Shown here: in pieces, positions 38,265 through 48,668 of the stretch
Layout of the letters: each line of letters begins with the position of its first letter
How positions within the stretch are numbered: the first letter of the stretch is position 1
Source: Enterobacter hormaechei subsp. xiangfangensis
GTDB lineage: Bacteria > Pseudomonadota > Gammaproteobacteria > Enterobacterales > Enterobacteriaceae
Direction: 5' to 3'
DNA: 64,000 bases
NCBI RefSeq assembly: GCF_001729785.1
Contig: NZ_CP017183.1
Location: 1,302,001 to 1,366,000, forward strand
Position numbers and translations under genes: made by a program
The notes under the pieces: model-generated
What the model was told of the DNA's origin: nothing
The model's input: only the letters and a program-made list of their open reading frames with translations
Databases searched by the model: none

Positions 38265-40948
38265 AAATCCTCTGGTAATTCATCAAGTTCTGGTGGGCTT
38301 TCCAGAGGAAGTGTAACACAAAAGCGTGCCCCACCTTCCGGGCGGTTCTCTGCGGAAATGGTGCCGCCATGCACGTCGACAATCGCCTGGCAGATCGCCA
38401 GCCCCAGCCCAACGCCAGGAATGGCGGATTCCTTATTACCGCGCGCAAATTTTTCGAATATGGCGCGCTCCTGACCGGCCGGAATACCCGGCCCGGTATC
38501 CCAGACGTCGAGCCGCAGCACACGTTTATCCACCCTGGCAGCAATCCCCAGCCGGGCCTTTGCCCCGGCGTATTTAGCGGCATTTTCCAGAAGATTAATC
38601 AGCACGCGCTCAAACAGCGGGCCATCCACATGGATTAACGTCAGGGGTTCCGGCATGTCCAGCTCAATATGGCGCCCGCCGAGACCCGGCTCCAGCATCT
38701 TCAGCGCACTGCCGACAACCTCCTCAAGGGTGAGCCACTCTTTTTTGAGGTTAAACCCGCCGGACTGAATGCGCGCCATGTCCAGCAGGTTGTTCACCAG
38801 GCGCGTGGTATTCAGCACGTGCTGGCGAATTTCGCTGGCCTGCATCGCGTGCTTTGATCCTTCCGCCGCCAGATCCAGCGTCAGAATTTCGGACTGGCCA
38901 AACAGCACGGTAAGCGGCGTGCGCAAATCGTGAGACAGCGCTGCCAGCAGCGAGTTGCGAATACTTTCGCGCTCGCTTGCCAGCCGCGCCTGCTCTTCGC
39001 TGGCGGTGAGCGCCAGCCGTTCAAGGGCGCTGGCGACCAGCAGGGTGAAGGTTTCCAGCAGGCGCTGCTGTTCGGGGATCATCAGCTGACGCAGGTTAGA
39101 CGGCTCGACGATGACCAGCCCGTGATTTTTATCCGCGCTGCGCAGCGGCAGGATCTGGTAAGGCACGCCGGGCAGCGTGTCGGTGCCGGCGCCGGCAGGT
39201 AAACCCTTATCGAAACTCCAGCGGGCAATCGCTTCATCCCAGGGCGTCATCCCCGAAGGGGAGGTCAGCGGGCGAAGGCGCCCTTGTTCGTCGGGGAGCA
39301 AAATCAGGTTACTGGCATGAAAGGTCGAACGGATAAACTGCTCGCTGGTCTGCACGATATCTCGCTGCGTGCGGCCAACCGCCAGCGATTTTGACATTTC
39401 ATACAGATGGCGCGTGCGCTGCTCGCGATAGCGGGCAATGCGTGCCTGGTAGCGCACGCCTGCCGTCAGATTCCCGATCACCAGCCCGACGGTAAGCATC
39501 ACGGCAAAGGTCAGAATGTACTGCACGTCCGAGACAGCAAGCGTCCCGCGCGGAGCAATAAAGAAGAGATCGAAGCTGATGACGTTGATCACCGTCGCCA
39601 GCACCGACGGCCAGCGGCCATAAAAGAGCGCGACCACAACGACGCCGAGCAGATAAATCATGACCAGATTGGCGGCGTCGAAGGCGATGAGCCACTGGCT
39701 GGCAATCACCGTAATCAGGGCGCAGAGGACCACGGCCACCATGCAGCCCCGGATCTGAATGCGCCATTTATCGCCAAAGGTGCGAGCGTCCGGCGTACGG
39801 TTGGGCAGGGGGGCGGGCTTGTCATCCAGCGCGACGATGACTAAATCAAGATCCGGCGCGCGGCGGGCCAGCCTGTCGGCAAAAGATTCGCGGCTAAACC
39901 AGCGGCGGTGCTGGCGACGTCCAATGACAATCTTGCCCAGGTTGTGCTCCCGCGCGTAGCGCAGAATGGCTTTATCTTCCTGCGGATCGGAAAGGGTTGC
40001 GGTTTCGGCGCCCAGCTCCTGCGCCAGCCGCAGCGCGCTCAAAATGGCGCGGCGCTGATTTTCCGGCAGGCCATGCAGCTGCGGCGTTTCGACGTAGACC
40101 GCGTGCCAGACGCTGCCAAACTTCGCTGCAAGCCGGGCGGCGGTGCGAACCAGTTTTTCGTTGCCGCTGCCGTGACCAATGCATAACAGAATGGCGTCCC
40201 GCGTGTGCCAGACGCGCTCTTGTCCCTGTAGGTCTCGCCAGGCGCGCATCTGGTCATCAACGCGATCGGCGGTGCGGCGCAGGGCCAGCTCGCGCAGTGC
40301 AATCAGGTTTCCTTTGCGGAAAAAATGTTCGATGGCGCGTTCGGCCTGGCCGGCAATATACACTTTGCCTTCATGCAGGCGCTGGCGCAGATCGTCCGGC
40401 GGCAGGTCAACCAGTACGACTTCATCGGCAGAATCAAAAAACGGATCGGGGACGGTTTCACGCACCTGGATACCGGTTACACCGCTCACCACGTCGTTCA
40501 GGCTTTCCAGATGCTGAACATTCACCGTGGTGAAGACGTCAATGCCTGCCTCAAGCAGCTCCTCAACATCCTGCCAGCGCTTCGGATGGCGGGAGCCTGG
40601 CGCATTGCTGTGCGCCAGTTCGTCCATCAGGATCAGGGCAGGGCGGCGGGCGAGGGCGGCATCAAGATCAAACTCCGTGACCAGCCGCCCGCGATGGCTG
40701 ATACGCTGGGGCGGCTGCGTCGCCAGCCCCGTCAGCAGCGCAGCCGTCTCTTTGCGACCGTGGGTTTCCACCACGCCGATGAGAATATCAAGCCCCTGCG
40801 CCCGAAGCCGCTGGGCTTCCATCAGCATGGCGAAGGTTTTCCCGACACCCGCGCAGGCGCCGAAAAAAATTTTCAGCTTGCCACGGTGGGCTTCAGCCGT
40901 CTGTTCAAGCAGCCTGTCCGGATCCGGGCGCATGGGCTCGTCGGTCAT
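38261..40948 (-). CDS. kdpD: osmosensitive potassium channel histidine kinase KdpD
   Basis: Inner-membrane sensor kinase, 895 residues. Order: the N-terminal KdpD domain with Walker A FFGACAGVGKTFAMLMEA near 29-46, a universal-stress-protein-like domain (about 250-370), four clustered transmembrane helices (about 400-500), a GAF-like region, then HisKA with the phospho-histidine in LLAALSHDLRTPLTV near 673 and an HATPase domain (NLLENAAKYA, DTGPGIP, GVGLGLAIC). Its ATG abuts the kdpC stop. It partners KdpE. Confidence 0.97.
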   Translation of the reverse strand: MTDEPMRPDPDRLLEQTAEAHRGKLKIFFGACAGVGKTFAMLMEAQRLRAQGLDILIGVVETHGRKETAALLTGLATQPPQRISHRGRLVTEFDLDAALARRPALILMDELAHSNAPGSRHPKRWQDVEELLEAGIDVFTTVNVQHLESLNDVVSGVTGIQVRETVPDPFFDSADEVVLVDLPPDDLRQRLHEGKVYIAGQAERAIEHFFRKGNLIALRELALRRTADRVDDQMRAWRDLQGQERVWHTRDAILLCIGHGSGNEKLVRTAARLAAKFGSVWHAVYVETPQLHGLPENQRRAILSALRLAQELGAETATLSDPQEDKAILRYAREHNLGKIVIGRRQHRRWFSRESFADRLARRAPDLDLVIVALDDKPAPLPNRTPDARTFGDKWRIQIRGCMVAVVLCALITVIASQWLIAFDAANLVMIYLLGVVVVALFYGRWPSVLATVINVISFDLFFIAPRGTLAVSDVQYILTFAVMLTVGLVIGNLTAGVRYQARIARYREQRTRHLYEMSKSLAVGRTQRDIVQTSEQFIRSTFHASNLILLPDEQGRLRPLTSPSGMTPWDEAIARWSFDKGLPAGAGTDTLPGVPYQILPLRSADKNHGLVIVEPSNLRQLMIPEQQRLLETFTLLVASALERLALTASEEQARLASERESIRNSLLAALSHDLRTPLTVLFGQSEILTLDLAAEGSKHAMQASEIRQHVLNTTRLVNNLLDMARIQSGGFNLKKEWLTLEEVVGSALKMLEPGLGGRHIELDMPEPLTLIHVDGPLFERVLINLLENAAKYAGAKARLGIAARVDKRVLRLDVWDTGPGIPAGQERAIFEKFARGNKESAIPGVGLGLAICQAIVDVHGGTISAENRPEGGARFCVTLPLESPPELDELPEDL

Positions 40949-41524
40949 TTAGTTCTTCCTTAGCGCATCCAGCGCCAGATTCAGCTCAACAATGTTCACT
41001 ACCGGCATGCCGATGAAGCTGACCAGCGGCTTTTGCGTATGTTCTGCAACCAGCTGGCTCACCTGCTCGACGGTCAGCTGACGGGCGGCGGCCACGCGTG
41101 GGATCTGCCAGGCCACCGCGTCCGGCGTCAGGCTGTAATCCAGCCCGCTCGCGGAGGCGGTGACCAGCTCAACCGGCACCTCACGGCTGGCCTGCGGATT
41201 AGCAGCGCGCAGGGCGGCAACGCGTTCAGCAATGGCTTTGTCCAGGTCAGGGTTACTGCCCGCCAGATTGCTGCCGCCGGAGGCCATTGGATTATACGGG
41301 CTTTCCGCAGTGGCGGAAGGGCGTCCCTGGAAGTAGCGTGGGTCCGTAAAGTTCTGCCCAATCAGACGCGAGCCGCGGTTTTCACCGTTCTGGATAATCA
41401 GCGAGCCGTTGGCCTGATCCTGAAACCACCACTGGCCCAGCGCGGTAGTCATCAGCGGGTAAAGCCCGCCGGTAATCAGAGACAGCAGAATAAACAACAG
41501 TATAGCGGGACGTAACATCGTCAT
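40949..41524 (-). CDS. kdpC: potassium-transporting ATPase subunit KdpC
   Basis: Single-pass membrane subunit stabilising the KdpFABC pump; 191 residues. An N-terminal helix ([20 protein letters not shown]) is followed by the conserved periplasmic domain ([45 protein letters not shown]). Three possible starts exist: GTG 41533, ATG 41524 and ATG 41518. AGGTGG at 41532-41537 is best placed for 41524. It starts 12 nt after the kdpB stop. Confidence 0.94.
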   Translation of the reverse strand: MTMLRPAILLFILLSLITGGLYPLMTTALGQWWFQDQANGSLIIQNGENRGSRLIGQNFTDPRYFQGRPSATAESPYNPMASGGSNLAGSNPDLDKAIAERVAALRAANPQASREVPVELVTASASGLDYSLTPDAVAWQIPRVAAARQLTVEQVSQLVAEHTQKPLVSFIGMPVVNIVELNLALDALRKN

Positions 41525-41536
41525 TGGATCCACCTT

Positions 41537-43585
41537 TTAAACCAGCCCGAACAGCGTTAGCAACATGTCGATAACCTTGATCCCAATAAAGGGCACCACC
41601 AGCCCACCCAGACCGTAAATCCACAGGTTACGGCGCAGCATGGCGGCGGCCGTCAGCGGCTTATAGCTCACCCCTTTCAGCGCCAGCGGAATAAGAAAGA
41701 CAATAATCAGCGCGTTGAAGATCACCGCGCTCAGAATGGCCGAGGCCGGAGAGTGCAGGTGCATCACGTTCAGGGCATTTAGCTGCGGGTAGGTTGCCGC
41801 AAACGCCGCCGGAATGATGGCGAAATACTTTGCCACGTCGTTGGCGATACTGAACGTGGTCAGCGAGCCGCGCGTCATCAGCATCTGCTTCCCGATGTGC
41901 ACCACCTCGATCAGCTTGGTCGGGTTCGAGTCGAGATCCACCATGTTGCCCGCCTCTTTTGCCGCCTGGGTACCGGAGTTCATTGCCACCGCCACGTCGG
42001 CCTGCGCCAGCGCCGGGGCGTCGTTGGTGCCGTCGCCGGTCATCGCCACCAGACGACCTTCCGCCTGATACTGGCGAATGAGCGCCAGCTTTGCTTCCGG
42101 CGTCGCTTCGGAAAGGAAATCATCCACGCCCGCTTCGGCGGCAATGGCCGCCGCAGTCAGACGGTTATCCCCGGTGATCATCACCGTTTTAATGCCCATC
42201 TTACGCATCTGGGCGAAACGCTCTTTTATACCGCCTTTAACGATATCCTTCAGAGCGATCACCCCCAGAACGCTTGCACCTTCCGCCACCACCAGCGGGG
42301 TTGCCCCCTGACGCGCCACGCTTTCCACCAGATGGTCGACTTCCGGGGGGAAGTGTCCATTATTGGCTTCAATATGACGGCGAATGGCATCAACGGACCC
42401 TTTACGGATCATCCGGTCCTGAATGTTAATGCCGCTCATGCGGGTTTGCGCCGTGAAGGGAACGAACGTGGCGTGCAGGCTTTGTACGTCGCGCTGGCGC
42501 AGGTTAAAGCGCTGCTTGGCGAGGATCACGATACTGCGGCCTTCCGGCGTTTCATCAGCCAGCGAGGAAAGCTGCGCCGCGTCAGCCAGCGTTTTTTCAT
42601 CCACGCCGGGAGCAGGTAAAAAGTCAGAGGCCTGACGATTGCCCAGGGTGATGGTCCCGGTTTTATCCAGCAGCAGAACGTCTACGTCCCCCGCCGCTTC
42701 AACGGCGCGTCCGCTGGTGGCGATGACGTTCGCGCCCAGCATCCGGCTCATCCCCGCCACGCCAATCGCGGAAAGCAGGCCACCAATAGTGGTGGGGATC
42801 AGACAGACCAGCAGGGCGATCAGTACGGTGATGCTGACCGCTGTACCGCCGTAGGCGGAGAAGGGCCACAGGGTCGCCGTTGCCAGCAGGAAGACAATGG
42901 TGAGCGCCACCAGCAGAATGGTCAGGGCGATCTCGTTCGGCGTTTTACGACGCTGTGCGCCTTCCACCATGGCGATCATCCGGTCGAGAAAGGTTTCGCC
43001 CGGGTTAACGCTGCACTGGATCACCAGCCAGTCGGAAAGAATGCGCGTTCCGCCGGTAACTGAGGCGAAATCTCCGCCCGACTCACGGATCACCGGTGCG
43101 GATTCCCCGGTAATGGCGCTTTCGTCTACCGACGCGCCGCCCTCAATCACTTCCCCGTCGCAGGGGATGATGTCGCCGGCTTCCACCAGCACCACGTCAC
43201 CTTTACGCAGTTCATCCGCCGGTACGTGGTCCATCTGCGCGCCGTATTTAGGTTCGCGTAATTTGCGCGCAAAGGCGGTTTTTTTGACCCCTTTCAGACT
43301 GTTGGCCTGCGCTTTACTGCGGCCTTCCGCCAGCGCTTCGGCGAAGTTGGCGAACAGCACGGTAAACCACAGCCACAGGCTGATGGCGCCGGTAAAGGTT
43401 GCATTCCCCAAAAGGTGTCCCGTTCCCATGGCAATCGCCAGTACGGTGGTGAGTAAACTTCCAGTCCAGACAATAAACATCACCGGGTTGTGCCACTGGA
43501 CGCGCGGGCTCAGTTTTTTTACCGCATCCATGAGGGCCTGACGAACTAAGGTCGGTTCGAGCAGGGCCAGTTGTTTACGACTCAT
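41537..43585 (-). CDS. kdpB: potassium-transporting P-type ATPase subunit KdpB
   Basis: Catalytic ATPase subunit, 682 residues. The phosphorylation motif [13 protein letters not shown] places the acceptor aspartate near 307; the actuator motif AITGESAPV includes the serine (near 162) phosphorylated for inhibition in E. coli; [17 protein letters not shown] is the hinge motif. Membrane segments at both ends are clear. It lies 18 nt after kdpA. Confidence 0.97.
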   Translation of the reverse strand: MSRKQLALLEPTLVRQALMDAVKKLSPRVQWHNPVMFIVWTGSLLTTVLAIAMGTGHLLGNATFTGAISLWLWFTVLFANFAEALAEGRSKAQANSLKGVKKTAFARKLREPKYGAQMDHVPADELRKGDVVLVEAGDIIPCDGEVIEGGASVDESAITGESAPVIRESGGDFASVTGGTRILSDWLVIQCSVNPGETFLDRMIAMVEGAQRRKTPNEIALTILLVALTIVFLLATATLWPFSAYGGTAVSITVLIALLVCLIPTTIGGLLSAIGVAGMSRMLGANVIATSGRAVEAAGDVDVLLLDKTGTITLGNRQASDFLPAPGVDEKTLADAAQLSSLADETPEGRSIVILAKQRFNLRQRDVQSLHATFVPFTAQTRMSGINIQDRMIRKGSVDAIRRHIEANNGHFPPEVDHLVESVARQGATPLVVAEGASVLGVIALKDIVKGGIKERFAQMRKMGIKTVMITGDNRLTAAAIAAEAGVDDFLSEATPEAKLALIRQYQAEGRLVAMTGDGTNDAPALAQADVAVAMNSGTQAAKEAGNMVDLDSNPTKLIEVVHIGKQMLMTRGSLTTFSIANDVAKYFAIIPAAFAATYPQLNALNVMHLHSPASAILSAVIFNALIIVFLIPLALKGVSYKPLTAAAMLRRNLWIYGLGGLVVPFIGIKVIDMLLTLFGLV

Positions 43586-43603
43586 GACAAATTCTCCGCA
43601 AAA

Positions 43604-45283
43604 TCAGCGTAAAGAGAGATATTCCGCAACCGGGCCTAACGCGAGGGCGGGGATAAAGGTCAGGGCACCTACCAGCAGAACGGTGCCAATCAGCAGGCCG
43701 ACGAACAGCGCGCCGTGAGTCGGTAACGTACCGGTGGTGGTCGGCTGGATCTTCTTATTCACCAGTGTTCCGGCGATCGCCATGACGGGAATAATCACGC
43801 CGAAACGACCGACGAACATGCAGAACGCCAGCAGACAGTTCCAGAACGGTGAGTTGGCGCTTAACCCTGCAAAGGCGCTGCCGTTGTTGTTTGCGGCAGA
43901 CGAAACGGCGTAAAGCACTTCGCTAAAGCCGTGAATGCCCGGGTTAAAGATGCCGCTGCGCCCGACGTCGGTCATCAGCGCCAGGGCGGTACCGAGCAGC
44001 ACAAGGGTGGGGGTGACCAGGATTGCCAGCGCGGTTAATTTCATTTCGCGGACGTCGATTTTTTTGCCGAGATATTCCGGCGTGCGGCCGATCATCAGCC
44101 CGGCGATAAACACGGCGAGCAGAACGAACAACAGCATGCCGTACAGCCCCGAACCGACCCCACCGAAGACTACCTCGCCAATCTGCATCAGCCACATCGG
44201 GATCATGCCGCCAAGCGCGGTGAAAGAGTCATGCATGGCGTTCACCGCCCCGCAGGAGGCCGCCGTGGTGACCACCGCATAGAGACTGCTGGCAAGAATG
44301 CCGAAGCGGCTCTCTTTGCCTTCCAGGTTGATATTGCTGTTAGTCCCCAGCTGCATAAAGTGGCTGTTGCCGTACCATTCGGCCCACATCACCAGTGCTA
44401 CGCAGACCACGAAGATTAACGACATGGCCCACAGCAGCGTACGGCCCTGGCGGCGATCGTTAACTACATCGCCAAAGGCGAAGCAGAGCGCGGTGGGGAT
44501 CAGGAAGATTGCCAGCATCTGTACAAAATTGGTTAACGCCGTTGGGTTTTCAAACGGGTGCGATGAATTGGCGTTGAAGAAGCCGCCCCCATTGGTGCCC
44601 AGCATCTTGATTGCTTCCTGCGACGCCACCGGCCCCATTGGCAGGAGTTCCCTGGCCCCTTCAAGCGAGGTGAAAGGGGTATAAGGCAGCAGGTTTTGCA
44701 GAGTGCCTTGCTGAATAAAGAACAGGGCAATAATCAGCGCAACAGGCACCAGGATCCAAAGGGTGATGCGTGTGACATCAACCCAGGCGTTGCCGAGAGT
44801 GCTGACATTCTGACGGGCAAACGCGCGCGTCAGGGCGAAGATCACCGCGATACCGCTGGCCGCAGAAAGAAAGTTCTGCACGGTTAACCCGGTCATCTGG
44901 CTGAAGTAGCTGAGCGTGGTTTCACCGGCGTAAGACTGCCAGTTGGTGTTGGTGACAAAGCTGACCGCCGTGTTCAGTGCCAGATGCCAGGATAACCCCG
45001 GTAAATGCTGCGGGTTCAACGGCAGACTGCCCTGGAGTATTAGCAGCGTAAAGAGGGCAATAAGCCCCACGATATTCAGAAGCAGTATCGCCATCAGGTA
45101 TTGGCGCCAGTTCATTTCCCGGTCGCTGATACCTGAAATGCGCCAGAGCACATTTTCAATACTTCGCGTGCCCGGCAATGGCACGTTGTTTATCAGCCGC
45201 GCCAGCGCTGTTCCCAGCGGCCTGGCGAGCACAAACAGTACCAGTAAAAAGCTGGCAATAAGCAAAAACGCCTGAGCAGCCAT
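43604..45283 (-). CDS. kdpA: potassium-transporting ATPase subunit KdpA
   Basis: Channel-like K+-selecting subunit of the high-affinity KdpFABC pump, 559 residues. The four selectivity-filter-like loops are recognisable ([59 protein letters not shown]). The protein is strongly hydrophobic throughout with about ten helices. Its ATG overlaps the kdpF stop (TGATG), indicating coupling. Confidence 0.97.
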   Translation of the reverse strand: MAAQAFLLIASFLLVLFVLARPLGTALARLINNVPLPGTRSIENVLWRISGISDREMNWRQYLMAILLLNIVGLIALFTLLILQGSLPLNPQHLPGLSWHLALNTAVSFVTNTNWQSYAGETTLSYFSQMTGLTVQNFLSAASGIAVIFALTRAFARQNVSTLGNAWVDVTRITLWILVPVALIIALFFIQQGTLQNLLPYTPFTSLEGARELLPMGPVASQEAIKMLGTNGGGFFNANSSHPFENPTALTNFVQMLAIFLIPTALCFAFGDVVNDRRQGRTLLWAMSLIFVVCVALVMWAEWYGNSHFMQLGTNSNINLEGKESRFGILASSLYAVVTTAASCGAVNAMHDSFTALGGMIPMWLMQIGEVVFGGVGSGLYGMLLFVLLAVFIAGLMIGRTPEYLGKKIDVREMKLTALAILVTPTLVLLGTALALMTDVGRSGIFNPGIHGFSEVLYAVSSAANNNGSAFAGLSANSPFWNCLLAFCMFVGRFGVIIPVMAIAGTLVNKKIQPTTTGTLPTHGALFVGLLIGTVLLVGALTFIPALALGPVAEYLSLR

Positions 45284-45372
45284 CAGAATGCCTCCGCATT
45301 AATCAGGGCATAAATCAGATAACCCAATAACAGGAACACCAGCACGATGCCGGCAATCAGACCTGCACTCAC
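45283..45372 (-). CDS. kdpF: KdpF small subunit of the Kdp pump
   Basis: A 29-residue single-helix peptide, GTG start at 45372 with GGAGG 6 nt upstream, ending INAEAF; the TGA overlaps the kdpA ATG. The middle is one hydrophobic helix ([17 protein letters not shown]). Sequence and position match E. coli KdpF. Too short for routine gene calling. It is the first gene of the operon. Confidence 0.93.
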   Translation of the reverse strand: MSAGLIAGIVLVFLLLGYLIYALINAEAF

Positions 45373-45452
45373 ACTCCACCTCCGGGTGACTTTTGTTGTT
45401 GTACAAACGGTAGGATTTGTGGCGCAAAGATTTCGCAAAAATCAGAAGGGCA

Positions 45453-45474
45453 GGTGTAAAAAAAGTATAAAAAA
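45453..45474 (-). promoter_or_regulatory. KdpE binding site upstream of kdpF
   Basis: On the minus strand a T-rich tract (T6-ATAC-T7-ACACC) lies about 80 bp before the kdpF start, matching the T-rich KdpE site of the E. coli kdpFABC promoter. A promoter must lie in 45373-45452, but I could not fix -35/-10 elements. Confidence 0.65.
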
Positions 45475-45682
45475 GGGAAAAGCCACAATTTAACTATTGG
45501 TAAGTAAATCGTTAACTTTTTTGTAACTTAATTACAGGCATGAATGTAAATATTCACGAAATGGATGAAAATAAGTGGTCGGATGAGTAGTAAAATTACA
45601 AACAAAGCGGTATTATTTTAACCAGGTCACAGATTTCACATTTTCCGGAGACGGTTTCCGGCCAACTACAGGGGAGAAAAAT

Positions 45683-45889
45683 ATGGATCTTTATAAAGAG
45701 TTTCCGGCTCATATCATTTTCATGCGTCGCACTTTCGCCGTTGTGGCTGGCGTGCTGGCCCTGCCGGTGATGCTGTTCTGGAAAGATCGCGCACGTTTCT
45801 ACAGTTACCTGCATCGCGTCTGGGCGAAAACCAGCGAGAAGCCGGTGTGGATGGATCAGGCCGAGAAAGCAACCTGCGATTTCTACTGA
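45683..45889 (+). CDS. ybfA: YbfA small membrane protein
   Basis: Conserved enterobacterial protein of 68 residues, function unknown. One transmembrane helix is likely ([17 protein letters not shown], about 17-33) between a short cytoplasmic N-terminus and a basic and aromatic tail ([14 protein letters not shown]). AGGGGAG lies 8-14 nt before the ATG. Divergent from kdpFABC; a terminator follows. In E. coli the rhsC element follows this gene; here it does not. Confidence 0.9.
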   Translation: MDLYKEFPAHIIFMRRTFAVVAGVLALPVMLFWKDRARFYSYLHRVWAKTSEKPVWMDQAEKATCDFY

Positions 45890-45911
45890 TACGGTGTGAC
45901 ATCTTAGCCAT

Positions 45912-45947
45912 AAAAAAACCGCCTACAGCAAAGTGGCGGTTTTTTTG
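45912..45947 (+). terminator. intrinsic terminator of ybfA
   Basis: AAACCGCC pairs with GGCGGTTT across an 11-nt loop, followed by T5 and more; the A-run upstream makes it potentially bidirectional. Confidence 0.85.
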
Positions 45948-46193
45948 TCCCTCGGGATTCGCGGTCCGTTGGGTAATCTTGCAGCCCCTACCCGGGATTT
46001 TTATCATACCCTTCTTTAAAAAGTTCGCAATCCACTTCACCTTTATAAATTCCTAATTTTACTGAAATAACTTACTTTTGGCGTTGGTGTTAATTATGAT
46101 GCCACGTCCCTTTCCGCCATCTCGCAAATGGGCATCGGTCCTGGGAAAGGTGTATCCATAGCCGTAAAGCAGCCCGCCTACCCGGGCTTGTGT

Positions 46194-46224
46194 CCACCGA
46201 TTTATCACCGGTGGTGATAGGTGG
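46194..46224 (+). other. strong hairpin upstream of a small ORF
   Basis: CCACC-GATT-TATCACC-GGT-GGTGATA-GGTGG folds into 12 paired bases with a 4-nt bulge and a 3-nt loop, ending 25 nt before the putative GTG start at 46250. It could act on translation of that ORF. The remainder of 45948-46193 holds nothing I can name. Confidence 0.6.
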
Positions 46225-46249
46225 AGCGGTTAGCAGCAGGGACCGCATA

Positions 46250-46357
46250 GTGAAACGCTATTTATGCATTGCGTTCACTGTCGCCAGCGCACTCGTTGTA
46301 AAGAGTGATAAACCGGATGTGTTTATTGCCTTTACCCCGATAGTGCAGGACAAGTAG
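46250..46357 (+). CDS. putative 35-residue membrane peptide, unassigned
   Basis: GTG start with AGGG 9 nt upstream, 35 codons, TAG at 46355-46357, and an intrinsic terminator 4 nt later. The product begins MKRYLCIAFTVASALVV (short hydrophobic segment after two basic residues) and continues KSDKPDVFIAFTPIVQDK. I do not recognise the family. The layout (hairpin, ribosome-binding site, short hydrophobic ORF, terminator) is that of a genuine small-protein or leader unit. The general shape recalls type I toxin peptides, but no Hok-type motif or antisense RNA is evident. Confidence 0.45.
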   Translation: MKRYLCIAFTVASALVVKSDKPDVFIAFTPIVQDK

Positions 46358-46361
46358 CGTT

Positions 46362-46386
46362 AAGGCCGCCTCGGGCGGCCTTTTTT
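46362..46386 (+). terminator. intrinsic terminator after the small ORF
   Basis: The 9-bp stem AAGGCCGCC/GGCGGCCTT has loop TCG and a T-run. It shows that a transcript ends here, upstream of and separate from phrB. Confidence 0.9.
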
Positions 46387-46487
46387 ATTTCATCCCGTCT
46401 ACACTTCATGGCAAAGTAGTTCAATGCATGCCTTTTTCCTTTTACGGCATGCCCTTACGGACATAATGGACAATTGCCAGGAGTTTT

Positions 46488-47900
46488 ATGCCCACCCATC
46501 TGGTTTGGTTTCGCGCGGATTTACGCATTCACGACAACTTCGCTCTCGCGGCGGCCTGCCGCGCTAAAGACGCGAATGTGCTGGCCCTGTTTATCGCCAC
46601 GCCTGAACAGTGGCGGCAGCATGACATGGCGCCCCGGCAAGCGGCACTGCTCAGCGCGTATCTGAATGACCTGCAACATTCACTGGCCGAAAAAGGCATT
46701 CCGCTGATCTATAAAGAGGCCCATGATTTTGCCGCTCAGCGTCAGACGGTGCAGGCAATCTGCCAGCAGTACGCAGTAACGCATCTTTATTACAACTATC
46801 AGTATGAATTCAACGAGCAGCAGCGGGATCGTCAGCTGGAGAAATCCCTTGCGGGCGTGGTCTGTGAAGGCTTTGATGACAGCGTGATGCTCGCGCCTGG
46901 CAGCGTAATGACCGGCAGTCACGAGATGTATAAAGTTTTCACGCCGTTTAAAAATGCCTTTATCAAACGCCTGAAAGAGGGACTACCTGAGTGCGTTACC
47001 GCCCCGTCCGTGAGAGGGGAAACGATAACGGATCTGCCGGCGATCAGGCTGAATTATCCCCAGCAGTCGTTCGATGAAACAGTATTCCCCGCCAGCGAGA
47101 AAGCGGCTATCGCCCGGTTGCGTCAGTTCTGCGCGCAGGGGGCGTCGGAGTACGAGGCGCGTCGGGATTTTCCAGCGATTGAAGGCACCAGCCGCTTGTC
47201 GGCCTGTCTAGCGCTGGGCGCGCTCTCTCCGCGCCAGTGTTTACATCGCCTGCTGGCGGAACAGCCTCAGGCGTTAGACGGGGGGGCGGGCGCAGTGTGG
47301 CTGAACGAACTGATCTGGCGTGAGTTCTATCGCCATCTGATGACGTATCATCCTGATTTGTGTAAACATCGGCCCTTTATTCGTTGGACCGAACAGGTAC
47401 AGTGGCAGTCGAATGAGAAGCTGCTTAAGGCATGGCAGCATGGGCTTACCGGCTTCCCGATTGTTGATGCGGCTATGCGGCAGCTCAATGAAACCGGGTG
47501 GATGCATAACCGTCTGCGTATGATTACCGCCAGCTTCCTGGTGAAGGATCTGCTTATCGACTGGCGAACCGGAGAGCGTTATTTTATCTCTCAGCTGATC
47601 GATGGCGATCTGGCGGCGAATAACGGCGGCTGGCAGTGGGCGGCCTCCACCGGAACGGATGCGGCTCCCTATTTTCGGATCTTCAATCCGACCACGCAGG
47701 GACAACGATTTGACGCCGACGGCGAGTTTATCCGCCGCTGGCTGCCTGAGCTTAAGGATGTCCCGGCCAAAGCCATTCATGAACCCTGGGTATGGGCGGA
47801 TAAACAGCGTGTTACCCTGAACTATCCCCGTCCCATTGTCGACCATAAACAGGCGCGCGTCGCCACGCTGGCGGCGTACGAAGCCGCCCGAAAAGTTTGA
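46488..47900 (+). CDS. phrB: deoxyribodipyrimidine photolyase
   Basis: Light-driven repair of cyclobutane pyrimidine dimers. The 470 residues show the N-terminal alpha/beta MTHF-binding domain (HLVWFRADLRIHDNFAL) and the FAD-binding helical domain with EGTSRLSACLALGALSP near 225-241, LIWREFYRHLM near 268 and TGFPIVDAAMRQLNETGWMH near 320. CAGGAG precedes the ATG. It is the first gene of a plus-strand run through nei; ybgI follows after 10 nt. ybgA, which precedes phrB in E. coli, is absent. Confidence 0.97.
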   Translation: MPTHLVWFRADLRIHDNFALAAACRAKDANVLALFIATPEQWRQHDMAPRQAALLSAYLNDLQHSLAEKGIPLIYKEAHDFAAQRQTVQAICQQYAVTHLYYNYQYEFNEQQRDRQLEKSLAGVVCEGFDDSVMLAPGSVMTGSHEMYKVFTPFKNAFIKRLKEGLPECVTAPSVRGETITDLPAIRLNYPQQSFDETVFPASEKAAIARLRQFCAQGASEYEARRDFPAIEGTSRLSACLALGALSPRQCLHRLLAEQPQALDGGAGAVWLNELIWREFYRHLMTYHPDLCKHRPFIRWTEQVQWQSNEKLLKAWQHGLTGFPIVDAAMRQLNETGWMHNRLRMITASFLVKDLLIDWRTGERYFISQLIDGDLAANNGGWQWAASTGTDAAPYFRIFNPTTQGQRFDADGEFIRRWLPELKDVPAKAIHEPWVWADKQRVTLNYPRPIVDHKQARVATLAAYEAARKV

Positions 47901-47910
47901 GAGAATGATG

Positions 47911-48654
47911 ATGAAAAACAGTGAACTGGAACGCCTGATTAACGAAAAACTCAACACGGCTTCGTTTAGCGACTACGGCCCGAATGGCTTGCAGGTGGAG
48001 GGGCGCGAGACGGTGCAAAAAATCATCACCGGCGTGACGGCAAGCCAGGCGCTGCTGGATGAGGCGGTGCGTCAGGAAGCCGATGCGGTGATTGTCCACC
48101 ACGGTTATTTCTGGAAAAACGAATCACCGATTATTCGCGGCATGAAGCGCAACCGACTCAAAACGCTGCTGGCGAATGACATCAACCTGTACGGCTATCA
48201 CCTGCCGCTCGATGCGCATCCTGAGCTGGGGAACAACGTTCAGCTTGCGCAACTGCTGGGGATTACCGTGATGGGTGAAATTGAACCCCTGGTGCCGTGG
48301 GGCGAACTGTCGATGCCGGTTCCGGGTCTGGAGCTGGCCTCGTGGATCGAAGCGCGCCTGGGGCGTCGTCCGCTGTGGTGCGGCGACACCGGGCCGGATA
48401 CCGTGAAGCGCGTGGCATGGTGCACCGGCGGCGGCCAGGGCTTTATTGACAGCGCGGCGCGTTTTGGTGTCGACGCCTTCATTACCGGCGAAGTCTCCGA
48501 GCAGACTATCCACTCAGCCCGTGAACAAGGCCTGCATTTTTACGCGGCGGGCCATCACGCCACCGAGCGTGGCGGCATCCGCGCCCTCAGCGAGTGGCTG
48601 ACGGAAAATACCGATCTGGATGTGACGTTTATTGATATCCCTAATCCGGCCTGA
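47911..48654 (+). CDS. ybgI: NIF3/DUF34 family metal-binding protein YbgI
   Basis: 247 residues, a toroid-forming dinuclear-metal protein annotated as GTP cyclohydrolase 1 type 2 homolog; its physiological role is unsettled. Metal ligands are seen in VIVHHGYFWK near 62-71 and YAAGHHATERGG near 213-224. Three tandem ATGs occur (47905, 47908, 47911); the third gives the E. coli length and N-terminus (MKNSELERLINEKL). It sits between phrB and pxpB, apparently in one operon. Confidence 0.93.
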   Translation: MKNSELERLINEKLNTASFSDYGPNGLQVEGRETVQKIITGVTASQALLDEAVRQEADAVIVHHGYFWKNESPIIRGMKRNRLKTLLANDINLYGYHLPLDAHPELGNNVQLAQLLGITVMGEIEPLVPWGELSMPVPGLELASWIEARLGRRPLWCGDTGPDTVKRVAWCTGGGQGFIDSAARFGVDAFITGEVSEQTIHSAREQGLHFYAAGHHATERGGIRALSEWLTENTDLDVTFIDIPNPA

Positions 48655-48668
48655 TGAGAGGTAGTTAA

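Noticed and set aside
46250..46357. Assignment of the small ORF to the Hok toxin family
   Set aside because: The size and hydrophobic start are similar, but the conserved Hok cysteine and C-terminal pattern are missing and no overlapping mok frame or antisense promoter was found.
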